Shown here one piece after another: positions 47,972 to 58,098 of a DNA stretch of 64,000 nucleotides. Numbering within the stretch: position 1 is the stretch's first letter; every line of letters starts with the position of its first letter. Under the pieces are notes generated by a model that saw only the letters and a list, made by a program, of their open reading frames with translations, had not been told where the DNA came from and did no database searches. Source of the DNA: Wenzhouxiangella sp. XN201. GTDB lineage: Bacteria; Pseudomonadota; Gammaproteobacteria; Xanthomonadales; Wenzhouxiangellaceae. Location of the stretch: the NCBI RefSeq assembly GCF_011008905.1, contig NZ_JAAIVI010000020.1, positions 124,001-188,000 of the forward strand. The letters run 5' to 3'. A program made the translations under genes and the position numbers.

Positions 47972-49789
47972 ATGAGCATGCTGGCCGAGGTCATCATCTT
48001 CCTGGCTGCCGCGGTGGTCATGGTGCCGCTGGCCCGCTGGTCGGGCCTGGGTGCGGTGCTGGGTTTTCTGGCCGCCGGCGTACTGATCGGTCCCTGGGTG
48101 CTGGGCCTGATCGACAATGTCGATACCATCCTGCATTTTTCCGAGCTCGGCGTTGTACTGCTGCTGTTCCTGATCGGCCTGGAACTGAAGCCTTCCAGGC
48201 TGCGGGTGCTTCGCCGCATCGTTTTCTTTGTCGGCTCGATGCAGCTTCTGATTACGACCCTGCTGCTGTGGCCGCTAGCGGCCTGGTGGTCCGGCAGCTT
48301 GTGGATCGGCCTGCTGATCGCCGTCGTCCTGTCGCTGTCGTCGACGGCGATGGGTGTGCAGATCCTGGCCGAGAAGAAGCAGTTGGCCGCGCCCCACGGC
48401 CGGCAGGCCTTCGGCATCCTGCTGATGCAGGACATCGCGGTCATTCCGCTGCTGGCCATCATTCCGCTGTTTGCCGCCGGTGAGCTCGGGTCCGAGGTGG
48501 ACGGTTCCATTGTCTTCGGACTGCTGCAGGCGGCCGCCGTGATTGCCGGTCTGATCCTGGCCGGTCGTTTCCTGCTCCGCCCGACCCTGCGTGCCATCGC
48601 CGCCACCGGCGTGCCCGAAGTGTTCGTGGCGATGGCGCTGCTGGTGGTGCTCGGGACTGCGGCGCTGGCCGACTATGCCGGTCTGAGTATGGCCCTGGGT
48701 GCCTTCCTGGCGGGCGTGCTGCTGGCCGACTCGGAATACCGCCACGAGATCGAAGCCGCAATCGATCCGTTCAAGGGCCTGTTGCTGGGTCTGTTCTTTA
48801 TCGCGGTGGGCATGTCGATCGATTTCGGTCGGGTGATGGCTTCACCCCTTTCGATTCTCGGTCTGGTGGGCGTGATCATGAGCGTCAAGGTGCTTGCCCT
48901 CCTGGTGGTGGGACGCATCGCCGGCCTGAACCGGGCCTCGACCGCGGCGCTGGCCATGGCGCTGCCCCAGGCCGGTGAGTTCGCTTTCATCCTGTTCGCG
49001 GTGGCCGTGACCGAAGGGGTGATGGGCTCCGGCCTGGTCGATCCCCTGATCGTGGCCGTCACGATCTCGATGGCGCTCACGCCGCTGATGTACGTCATCA
49101 ACGAGAAGCTGCTGCAGCCCTGGCTGGCGAGCTCGGAGCCCGAGCCCGAGCCGGACAGAATTCCCGACGACCATGGCGAACCGCGCGTGATCATCGCCGG
49201 ATTCGGCCGGGTGGGGCAGATCGTGGGCCGCAACCTGTCGATGCTGGGCATTCACTTCACGGCCCTGGATAACAACCCCGAGCACGTCGAATTCGTGCGC
49301 AAGTTCGGACACAAGATTTTTTACGGCGATGCCAATCGCCTTGACGTACTGCGTGCCGCAGGGGCCGCCGAGGCGCAACTGTTCATTCTCACCATCTCCG
49401 ATCCGGAACGCTCGATCCAGACCGCCCAGATGGTGCGGCGGCATTTTCCGGAACTGAAGATCCTGGCCCGTGCCCGCAATCGCGACCACGCCATGGAGCT
49501 GATGGCTCTGGGCGTCGACGAGGTGATTCGCGAAACCTGGCTGTCGAGCCTGGCGCTGGCGCGCAATGCGCTCTACGCGCTGGGGGTGCGCAAGGCCGAT
49601 CACTACGTCGATCGTTTTGTCGAGCACGACGAGGCTACTTTGCGCGAGCAGGTCGAGCATCGTGGTGACCAGGAGCGCCTGGCCCGCATCGAGCGCAAGA
49701 GCCGCGAACAGCTCGAGGAGCTCTTCAGCGAAGACCGCAGATTGCTCCGCGAAGGCGAAGAAGGGAGCGATTCCAGGCAGCGCGACTGA
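47972..49789 (+). CDS. CPA2-family cation:proton antiporter with RCK domain (KefB type)
   Basis: This 605-residue protein has about 12 N-terminal membrane helices with the family pattern GLGAVLGFLAAGVLIGP and LLLFLIGLELKPSRL, then a Rossmann-fold RCK_N domain (VIIAGFGRVGQIVGRNL, about residue 408). It probably exchanges potassium or sodium for protons under nucleotide or glutathione-conjugate control, as KefB/KefC do. The acidic-basic C-terminal tail is long. It follows eno by 24 bases and may be cotranscribed. Confidence 0.9.
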   Translation: MSMLAEVIIFLAAAVVMVPLARWSGLGAVLGFLAAGVLIGPWVLGLIDNVDTILHFSELGVVLLLFLIGLELKPSRLRVLRRIVFFVGSMQLLITTLLLWPLAAWWSGSLWIGLLIAVVLSLSSTAMGVQILAEKKQLAAPHGRQAFGILLMQDIAVIPLLAIIPLFAAGELGSEVDGSIVFGLLQAAAVIAGLILAGRFLLRPTLRAIAATGVPEVFVAMALLVVLGTAALADYAGLSMALGAFLAGVLLADSEYRHEIEAAIDPFKGLLLGLFFIAVGMSIDFGRVMASPLSILGLVGVIMSVKVLALLVVGRIAGLNRASTAALAMALPQAGEFAFILFAVAVTEGVMGSGLVDPLIVAVTISMALTPLMYVINEKLLQPWLASSEPEPEPDRIPDDHGEPRVIIAGFGRVGQIVGRNLSMLGIHFTALDNNPEHVEFVRKFGHKIFYGDANRLDVLRAAGAAEAQLFILTISDPERSIQTAQMVRRHFPELKILARARNRDHAMELMALGVDEVIRETWLSSLALARNALYALGVRKADHYVDRFVEHDEATLREQVEHRGDQERLARIERKSREQLEELFSEDRRLLREGEEGSDSRQRD

Positions 49790-49842
49790 ATAGCATCGAT
49801 GCGCGGCCGGCTCGATTGATCAGGACAGTGCTTAACGTTGTA

Positions 49843-49861
49843 AATGCAAATGGTTATCGTT
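49843..49861 (+). promoter_or_regulatory. Fur box candidate upstream of the iron-binding gene
   Basis: AATGCAAATGGTTATCGTT resembles the 19-base Fur consensus, with the ATGGTTATC core kept. It is about 42 bases before an iron ABC transporter gene, where Fur control is expected. Confidence 0.6.
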
Positions 49862-49902
49862 AGAATTGCGCTTCCCTTTTCAAACGATCGAGTGATCTGA
49901 TC

Positions 49903-50976
49903 ATGAGAATCCTGCTGCCCGTCCTGATGCTCCTGTTGACCGCCTGTGGCGCTGAGCCGCCGGCAGAGGAGGCCAGTACGGCCGCTTCGGGTGAAAGCTC
50001 GACGGTCGCAAGCGAAGCTGCAATGACCGAGTCCGCCGAGCCGGCCCGCCTGGTGGTCTACACGTCGCGCCAGCCGCACCTGATCGAACCGCTGTTCGAT
50101 CGCTACACCGAACAGACCGGTATCGACATTGACTACATCAATGACAATGAGGCCGCGCTGATCGAGCGCCTCGACGCCGAAGGCAGCGGCACCGTGGCCG
50201 ATATTTTCATGACCGTCGACGCTGGCAACCTGTGGCATGCGGCCGAGCGCGGCTTGTTGCAGCCGATCGAGTCCGAGTCACTGCAGGCGGCGGTGCCCGA
50301 GGCCCTGCGCGACGATCAGGGCCGGTGGTTCGGCCTGTCGGTGCGTGCCCGCACCATCGTCTACCATCCCGAGCGCGTTGATCCGGATGCCTTGTCCACC
50401 TACGAGGCCCTGGCCGAAGAAGCCTGGGATGACCGCCTGTGCCTGCGGACCTCGCAGAAGGTCTACAACCAGTCGCTGGTGGCCATGCTGATCGAGCACC
50501 ATGGCGAGGACAGAACCGAGGAGATCGTGCGCGGCTGGGTCGACAATCTGGCCACCAACCCGTTTTCTTCCGATACCCGCCTGATCGAGGCGATCGAGGC
50601 CGGACAGTGCGATGTCGGCATCGTCAACAGCTACTACCTTGGGCGCAAGCTGGCCGAGAATCCGGACTATCCGGTCACGCTGTTCTGGGCCAACCAGGAC
50701 ACGACCGGCACGCACGTCAATGTCTCCGGCGCCGGCGTGACTCGCCATGCGCCGCGCGCCGAGGCCGCGCAGGCCCTGCTCGAGTGGCTGGCTTCACCCG
50801 ATGCGCAGGCCGAGTTCGCCCAGAACAACCTGGAGTTTCCGGTCAATCCCGACGTCACGCCGCGCGGCATCGTCGAGGAATGGGGCGACTTCCGCGCCGA
50901 CGATACGCCGCTGCAGATCGCCGGCGAGCGCCAGGCCGAGGCCGTGCGGCTGATGGACCGTGCCGGCTATCGCTGA
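49903..50976 (+). CDS. Iron(III) ABC transporter substrate-binding lipoprotein
   Basis: This 357-residue protein has a lipoprotein signal peptide (lipobox LTAC), a short alanine/serine/glutamate linker, and a ferric-binding periplasmic domain starting LVVYTSRQPHLIEPLF. The FbpA/FutA-type features KVYNQSLVAM and NSYYLGRKLAENPDYPV are present; the tyrosine pair of the latter probably contacts iron. It delivers iron to the permease encoded next, with a 17-base overlap. A Fur box precedes it. Confidence 0.9.
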   Translation: MRILLPVLMLLLTACGAEPPAEEASTAASGESSTVASEAAMTESAEPARLVVYTSRQPHLIEPLFDRYTEQTGIDIDYINDNEAALIERLDAEGSGTVADIFMTVDAGNLWHAAERGLLQPIESESLQAAVPEALRDDQGRWFGLSVRARTIVYHPERVDPDALSTYEALAEEAWDDRLCLRTSQKVYNQSLVAMLIEHHGEDRTEEIVRGWVDNLATNPFSSDTRLIEAIEAGQCDVGIVNSYYLGRKLAENPDYPVTLFWANQDTTGTHVNVSGAGVTRHAPRAEAAQALLEWLASPDAQAEFAQNNLEFPVNPDVTPRGIVEEWGDFRADDTPLQIAGERQAEAVRLMDRAGYR

Positions 50977-52567
50977 GGCGATTCACCAACGGCTCTGGCC
51001 GCGGGCCGATCGGCGCTGGCTGATCGGCCCGTTACTGTTGCTGGTCGGCATCCCGCTGCTGATGCTGCTGGCCAGCTGGGCCCAGCCCCAGCCCGATATC
51101 TGGCAGCACCTTTCGAAATACCTGCTACCGCGCCTGATCGGTCACACCGCCCTGATGATGGTCGTCGTCGGCCTCGGTGTGGCCGTCCTCGGCGTCGGCC
51201 TGGCCTGGTTGTCGGCCTGCTGCGACTTTCCGCTGCGTCGAATTCTCGACCCGCTGCTGGTGATGCCGCTGGCCTTTCCCACCTACGTGCTGGCCTTCAT
51301 CTACCTGGGCATGCTCGACTACGCCGGTCCGGTGCAGACCTTCTGGCGGGATACATTCGGTTCCTCTCCGGCCCTGTTCGAGGCATTCAGTCGTCCCGGT
51401 GGCGTCCTGTTCATCCTGGTGCTGGCCTTCTATCCCTACGTCTACCTGCTGGCCCGGGCGGCCTTCGTGAGTGGCGGGCTGGCCGCCTTCGAGGCGTCTC
51501 GCAGCCTTGGTCAGGGGCCGCTACGCACATTTTTTCGCGTCAGCCTGCCGATGGCTCGCCCCGCGCTCGTGGCCGGACTGGCGCTGGCGTTGATGGAGAC
51601 CCTCGCCGATTTCGGTGCAGTCTCGATCTACGGCTTTGATACCTTCACGACAGCCATTTATCGCACCTGGCTGGGCATGTTCAATCTCACAGCGGCGGTG
51701 CAACTGGCCTCCATCCTGATGCTGTTCGTGCTGCTTCTGGTCGGCGTGGAGCGGCTCAGCCGCAATGCCCGCAGTACTCAGGCCGAACGCCGCCCCACCG
51801 GTCACCGAATCCGCTTGAAAGGCCTGCGCGGCTGGGCGGCGACCGCGGCGCAGATCACGGTGCTCATGCTCGGCGTCGTGCTGCCGCTCATTCAACTGCT
51901 TGTCTGGGCCTGGCCGCAGTTGTCCGGACTGGCCGACCCGCGCCTGGTCCGGGTGGTCGCCAATACCATGGTGCTCGGCATGACCGGAGCGCTGGCCGTG
52001 GTCGCCGGCGGCATCCTGCTGCTGGTCTCGACGCACCGGGCGTCGCGTCGGCAGCAACTGCTTGGCGAAATGGCGGCACTTGGCTACGCCATTCCGGGGA
52101 CCGTGCTGGCCGTGGCGATCATGTTCGCCTTTTTGCGGCTGGATCAGCTGGCCGGTACCGCCCTGGCCGGCGGCATGAGTGCGCTGGTGATCGCCTACCT
52201 GGTCCGCTTCGTGCGCGTCGCCTGGGGTCCGCTCGATGGCGTGGCGTCACGCATTCGTCCGCATTATGTCGAGGTGGCGCGCAGTCTCGGTGTGCCGCGC
52301 TGGTACCGGCTGTGGCGCGTCAACCTGCCCCTGCTCTGGCCCGGCCTGGTCACCGCTTTCCTGCTGGCGCTGGTCGAAGTGGCAAAGGAAATGCCGGCCA
52401 CGCTGGTGTTGCGGCCCTTCGGCTGGGAAACCCTGGCCGTGCGCATCTACGAATTGACCGCCGAGGGGCAGTGGGAAATGGCGGCGGTTCCGGCTTTGCT
52501 GCTGGTCATTCTCGGCGCCATTCCGGTCACCGTGTTGATCCGTTCGGGGCGGGTCCGGGCGATATAA
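50960..52567 (+). CDS. Iron(III) ABC transporter permease (fused two-domain)
   Basis: This 535-residue FbpB-type permease has about 12 membrane helices in two homologous halves. Each half carries an EAA loop for the ATPase (EASRSLGQGPLRTFFRVSLP and EVARSLGVPRWYRLWRVNLP). GTG start inside the end of the binding-protein gene. The matching ATP-binding subunit gene (fbpC type) is not downstream; gcvT follows, so the ATPase must come from elsewhere. Confidence 0.93.
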   Translation: MPAIAEAIHQRLWPRADRRWLIGPLLLLVGIPLLMLLASWAQPQPDIWQHLSKYLLPRLIGHTALMMVVVGLGVAVLGVGLAWLSACCDFPLRRILDPLLVMPLAFPTYVLAFIYLGMLDYAGPVQTFWRDTFGSSPALFEAFSRPGGVLFILVLAFYPYVYLLARAAFVSGGLAAFEASRSLGQGPLRTFFRVSLPMARPALVAGLALALMETLADFGAVSIYGFDTFTTAIYRTWLGMFNLTAAVQLASILMLFVLLLVGVERLSRNARSTQAERRPTGHRIRLKGLRGWAATAAQITVLMLGVVLPLIQLLVWAWPQLSGLADPRLVRVVANTMVLGMTGALAVVAGGILLLVSTHRASRRQQLLGEMAALGYAIPGTVLAVAIMFAFLRLDQLAGTALAGGMSALVIAYLVRFVRVAWGPLDGVASRIRPHYVEVARSLGVPRWYRLWRVNLPLLWPGLVTAFLLALVEVAKEMPATLVLRPFGWETLAVRIYELTAEGQWEMAAVPALLLVILGAIPVTVLIRSGRVRAI

Positions 52568-52568
52568 T
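52563..52568 (+). promoter_or_regulatory. Candidate -10 element of gcvT
   Basis: A perfect TATAAT overlaps the stop codon of the permease gene, 34 bases before the gcvT start. No convincing -35 is present at the standard spacing. Confidence 0.45.
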
Positions 52569-52601
52569 GCCCGCCTGTTTCAGACCAGGCATCGTTCCGA
52601 T

Positions 52602-53675
52602 ATGAGTTCAAGAACCCCGCTGCATGAAGCGCACCTCGCCGCCGACGGCAAGATGGTCGATTTCGCCGGCTGGGAACTGCCGATTCACTACGGCTCGCAG
52701 ATGGAAGAGCACAAGGCGGTCCGGGAGGCCGCCGGGATGTTCGACGTTTCGCACATGACGGTGGTCGATATCCAGGGCGCCCAGGCGCGTGAATTTCTGC
52801 GTCGCCTGCTGGCCAACGACGTCGACAAGCTTTCCGAGCGTGGCCAGGCGCTCTACGGCTGCATGCTCGACGAACGTGGCGGTGTGCTCGACGACCTGAT
52901 CACCTACTGGCTCGACGACAACTTCTACCGCACGGTGGTCAATGCGGCCACGCGTGAAAACGACCTGGCCTGGATGCGACGGGTGGCCGAGGATTTCGAC
53001 GTCGAGGTGATCGAGCGCGACGATCTGGCGATGATCGCCGTCCAGGGTCCGGAAGCGCGCGAGAAGGTCATCGATGTGCTGGGCGCGCGCGACGCCGAGT
53101 CGCTCAAGCCTTTCCGCGCAACCACGCATGGCGACTATTTCATCGCCCGTACCGGCTACACCGGTGAGGATGGTTTCGAGGTGCTGATGCCGGCCGGCGA
53201 GGCCGAAGGGTTCTGGCAGGCGCTGATGGAAGTCGGAGTCCGGCCCTGTGGACTGGGCGCACGCGACAGCTTGCGCCTGGAGGCAGGCCTGAATCTGTAC
53301 GGCCAGGACATGGACACGACCACCACACCGCTGGAATCCAATCTCGGCTGGACCGTGGCCTTCGAGCCGGACGACCGCGACTTCATCGGCCGCCGGGCGC
53401 TGGCGGTACAGAAGTCAGACGGCGTGCCGCGTCAACTGGTCGGCCTGGTACTGGGTCGCGGCGGCATTCCCCGCACGGGTGCGAAAGTGCATACGACAGC
53501 CGGCGAAGGGCAGGTGACAAGTGGCGTGTTCGGCCCCACCACGCAGTGCCCGGTAGCTTTGGCGCGCATCCCGGCGGGCGAGTTTGATGAAGTCGAGGTC
53601 GAACTGCGCGGCAAGCGACTGACGGCCCGCGTGGTCAAGCCGCCGTTCGTTCGCCAAGGGAAGGTGAGGATCTAG
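52602..53675 (+). CDS. gcvT: Aminomethyltransferase of the glycine cleavage system (T protein)
   Basis: This 357-residue enzyme transfers the aminomethyl carbon from lipoylated H protein to tetrahydrofolate. Conserved parts are MVDFAGWELPIHYGSQMEEH, FDVSHM, GYTGEDGFE, and the folate-binding arginine region GARDSLRLEAGLNLYG. gcvH and gcvP are not adjacent. No glycine riboswitch fits in the 34-base leader. Confidence 0.96.
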   Translation: MSSRTPLHEAHLAADGKMVDFAGWELPIHYGSQMEEHKAVREAAGMFDVSHMTVVDIQGAQAREFLRRLLANDVDKLSERGQALYGCMLDERGGVLDDLITYWLDDNFYRTVVNAATRENDLAWMRRVAEDFDVEVIERDDLAMIAVQGPEAREKVIDVLGARDAESLKPFRATTHGDYFIARTGYTGEDGFEVLMPAGEAEGFWQALMEVGVRPCGLGARDSLRLEAGLNLYGQDMDTTTTPLESNLGWTVAFEPDDRDFIGRRALAVQKSDGVPRQLVGLVLGRGGIPRTGAKVHTTAGEGQVTSGVFGPTTQCPVALARIPAGEFDEVEVELRGKRLTARVVKPPFVRQGKVRI

Positions 53676-53679
53676 GCAA

Positions 53680-54183
53680 CTACTCAATCGCCTCGAACCG
53701 ATTGGCGTCGCGGTTCTTGCGCACGGTCTTCGGATCCCAGATGCGGCCGTTCATGGCGATCCACACGCCCGGCGGCAGGGCCTGCACGGCGCCGACCGCG
53801 CAGCCGATGTTGAACACCGCATCGGAATCAATGAAGCGTGCGGGATTGAGCGCTCCGGTCAGCACGATCACCCGCTCGCCTACATCGCCGAGGGTGGCGG
53901 CGGTTTCCACCATGGTGTCGGTGCCGTGGGTGATCAGGTAGTGACCTTCATCGCTGCTCATCACCGCCTGTCGGATCAAGCTTCGATCCGCCTCGCCCAT
54001 ATCGAGCGAATCCTTGCGCATGAGTGCCCGGATTTCCCAGTCGAAGGCCACGTTCATGGCCTTGAGGATGCGGCTGATCTCCGGCTCGCCGATCTGGTAG
54101 TCGGACTTGTCGTCGTAGTAGATCTTGTCGATCGTGCCGCCGGTGGTGAGGATGTGAAGCCTGTTCAAAGCTGCCTTCCGCAT
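53680..54183 (-). CDS. Small asparaginase-domain protein
   Basis: This 167-residue protein contains only the N-terminal domain of type I/II asparaginases, including both active-site threonine motifs: TTGGTIDK (residues 13-20) and THGTDTM. The C-terminal domain that normally completes the dimer is absent. Such short forms occur as stand-alone genes in proteobacteria, so this is probably not a broken gene. Activity is uncertain. It is divergent from the large exported protein gene that follows and convergent with gcvT. Confidence 0.82.
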   Translation of the reverse strand: MRKAALNRLHILTTGGTIDKIYYDDKSDYQIGEPEISRILKAMNVAFDWEIRALMRKDSLDMGEADRSLIRQAVMSSDEGHYLITHGTDTMVETAATLGDVGERVIVLTGALNPARFIDSDAVFNIGCAVGAVQALPPGVWIAMNGRIWDPKTVRKNRDANRFEAIE

Positions 54184-54221
54184 GATGCTCAGTGTTCGGG
54201 GAGTCAGGTAGTATAGCGGCC

Positions 54222-56825
54222 ATGCAATCCCGCCTGTTCAATCCCTGGCTGCTCGCGCTGGCCATCGCATTGTCGACACCGGTTTCGGCGCAGTCGCTGT
54301 CGGACGAACTACTGGCCCTGCACTGGCACCCGGCGACCAGCGATCAGGCGCGCAGCCGGACCCTGGCGGCGGCAGCCTGGCTCGAGCGCGACACGGTCGA
54401 GGAGGACTGGCGCGGCGCCCTGGATGCGATCGTGCTGCGCATGGAGCGCTCGCTCGAGCATGCCGGTCCCCGCCCGGTATCGCCGGTCGATGGCGCGCTG
54501 GCCTGGCTGGTACGCCAGCAAGAGGTCAACCTGCGTGATGCCTCGGCGGCCTTTCCCGAACCCGACCCCGCCGGCATCGGCGAGCTGATGCAGTCGGATC
54601 GGGCGGCCGGTCGCCTGGCACGGCTGCACTCTGCGGTTCATTGGCAGGCGCCCAACATTTGGCAGCGCGTGGCCGAGCGGATCGGCGAGGACGCTGTTGA
54701 GTCCATTCGGGACTGGTGGTCACCCCTGTTGTCACAACGCTCCGCCACGGTAGCGGCTGACGGGGACCCGGTCGGCTCCTACGCCCGGGCGCAGGCCGAG
54801 CGGGTGCGCCAGCTCTCTGGTAGCCAGGACTCGGCTGAACAGGCGGCGATCCGCGATTCGGTACTGCGCGCCGCGGCGGATTTCACGTGGCGAAACGGTC
54901 GCGTACTAGACGCCGTCTGGCTGACCTTCGAAGCGCAGTTACGCCTGACCCAGCTTGACGAACCGGCCGAGCTGGCCGGCGGCTGGCAGGACTGGTTGGA
55001 GCGGCTCGATGCTGAGCGTGTGCGCGAGACGCGGCTGATCGACCTGGATCTGCCGCTGATCCTCGCGTTGCTTGGTGATGCGGCCGGCTACATGGCGTCG
55101 CCCGAGGCGGCCGTCGACGCGGCACTGGATGAACTGGCCGATGTCTATGCTCGTCTGGCCCTGTTCGCACCCGACCTCGCTTTCTATCTCGATCAGCCGG
55201 TGCGTCAGCCCGTCCGGCGCGCGATTGCCGACTGCAACCCCGACCCCCTGCTGATTGGCCCGCTACCGCGCGAGGTCTTCGAGCGTTGCGCCCGCAACCT
55301 CGAAGCACTGCTGCAAGATGGGCTGGCCAGCGACGAACTGGTGGGGGGTGCCCAGGGCCCCTTCGCCGCTGAGTTCCTTCGGCGCGAACTGGGACTGGTG
55401 AGCTGGCAACGAGCGGCCTATCTCGACGGGCATCTCGACTGGCTGGTGCAGGCGCAGTGCCAGTCACCTGCATGGATCAACGTGATGGAATGGTCCCTGC
55501 TGGTCGATCACCTGGTTCGCTGGATTGGCCAGCGCCCGGTCTATTTCGGCGGAAGCCGCTGGCAGGCCACCCTCGACGGAATCACTGCCCGAATGCGCGA
55601 ACTCGGCCGCGCCCACGTGGAATGGCTCGACTGCATCACCGGCCAGGGCAGTGAGCGGCGCGATCCCATCATGCGCCTGCTCGATCGGCATCGCGCTGCC
55701 CTGACCGAGCTCGCCGCGCTACTGGCCGAAGCCGGCCGGGCCTTCTACGAGAGCGTAACGCGCCCGGGCGCCGATATCGACCTGGCCGGCCCGGCGGACC
55801 AGGTCACCGCCTACCGTCCCGAGGGATTGGAAATCGGCCCTTGCCCGGAGGCGAACACCTGCGGCGCGCGGGTCTCGCTGCCGGTCAGCCGGGCCCTGCT
55901 GGGGATGTTCCCGAATGCCTTCCTGCTCGGTGACCAGATCGGTCTGGGCGAGCTGGACCTGTGCTATGAACGGGTGCGCTGGGTCGATCGGCGCGCCACG
56001 CCGGCACGGCGGTCAAGCAGCCGGGTGGCTGACTACCACGGCCGGTTGAGCTTTGACCTGGTCGGCACCTTCGGTCGCGAGGACGGACAGCAGACCGTCT
56101 TTCGCTACCGACTGACCGACAGCGAGCGCCGGCACTACCTGTTTGCCGCCGAAAGCGAAGACACGCTCGCCCTGGATTGCCCGCAGGAGTTGATCGGGCA
56201 ATCGATCGCCAGCCAGTTGCCCGACGATCACCCCGGCCTGGTGCCGAATCGGCTGACCTATTTCGCCAGTGCGCCGACCACGCCGGAGGCGCAGCTGGCA
56301 GCCAACTGGAGTGCGGGTGCGGAATGGCGCGACTGGTTCGTTACCGGTCGACGCGTCGAACGCCTGGAGGCGGTCGACGGCAGCGCCCTCGAGACCGAGG
56401 TCCAGGCTCGCCTGGCGGCACTTTCCGCGCGGCGGGAGCGGCAATTGAGCGCACCGTTGATCAACCCCGCCCGGGCCGGAGAGAGCGAAGCGCTGGCGCT
56501 GGCCATGGCGCGTGCGTCCGACACCGCAGCCCTGATACGCCGCAGCCTGGAACTGCACTATCCGCGAATCATCCGGCAGCATGCCGCGGTGCGCGCGATG
56601 CTGGCCGGCGAGGCCGGACTGGTCACACGCGACCGCGTGCGCCTGATGCGCGAGAGTGGTATGCCTGTGGCGCGCATGCCGCGGCTGGGTCTTGATCGGG
56701 TCGATCAATTGACGCGGGCCTGGCTGGCACTGCCCGAGGCCCTGCGCGAACAGGGCCAGCGGGCGCCCGAGGTGGACTACGCGCTCGAGCGGCTTGCGGC
56801 CCTCAAGCGCCGGATGAATGAGTGA
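54222..56825 (+). CDS. Large exported protein of unknown function
   Basis: This 867-residue protein has a clear signal peptide (LALAIALSTPVSAQ) and no domain I recognise. The first 550 residues are helix-rich, with many arginine, glutamate and leucine residues. The region around residues 545-700 is beta-like with cysteines (CPEANTCGARV, LDLCYERV) and ends LALDCPQEL. A basic, helical tail follows (RLMRESGMPVARMP). No transmembrane segment is seen, so it is likely periplasmic or secreted. The ATG at 54222 starts the signal peptide. Convergent with DUF2069. Confidence 0.7.
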   Translation: MQSRLFNPWLLALAIALSTPVSAQSLSDELLALHWHPATSDQARSRTLAAAAWLERDTVEEDWRGALDAIVLRMERSLEHAGPRPVSPVDGALAWLVRQQEVNLRDASAAFPEPDPAGIGELMQSDRAAGRLARLHSAVHWQAPNIWQRVAERIGEDAVESIRDWWSPLLSQRSATVAADGDPVGSYARAQAERVRQLSGSQDSAEQAAIRDSVLRAAADFTWRNGRVLDAVWLTFEAQLRLTQLDEPAELAGGWQDWLERLDAERVRETRLIDLDLPLILALLGDAAGYMASPEAAVDAALDELADVYARLALFAPDLAFYLDQPVRQPVRRAIADCNPDPLLIGPLPREVFERCARNLEALLQDGLASDELVGGAQGPFAAEFLRRELGLVSWQRAAYLDGHLDWLVQAQCQSPAWINVMEWSLLVDHLVRWIGQRPVYFGGSRWQATLDGITARMRELGRAHVEWLDCITGQGSERRDPIMRLLDRHRAALTELAALLAEAGRAFYESVTRPGADIDLAGPADQVTAYRPEGLEIGPCPEANTCGARVSLPVSRALLGMFPNAFLLGDQIGLGELDLCYERVRWVDRRATPARRSSSRVADYHGRLSFDLVGTFGREDGQQTVFRYRLTDSERRHYLFAAESEDTLALDCPQELIGQSIASQLPDDHPGLVPNRLTYFASAPTTPEAQLAANWSAGAEWRDWFVTGRRVERLEAVDGSALETEVQARLAALSARRERQLSAPLINPARAGESEALALAMARASDTAALIRRSLELHYPRIIRQHAAVRAMLAGEAGLVTRDRVRLMRESGMPVARMPRLGLDRVDQLTRAWLALPEALREQGQRAPEVDYALERLAALKRRMNE

Positions 56826-58098
<1,273 letters not shown>

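Noticed and set aside
49816-49832. A TTGATCAGGACAG string resembling an FNR box upstream of the iron-binding gene
   Set aside because: Only the left half-site matches; the right half ATCAA is missing.
53680-54183. The short asparaginase gene as a broken pseudogene
   Set aside because: It has proper start and stop codons, both active-site motifs, and matches the known length of stand-alone single-domain homologues.
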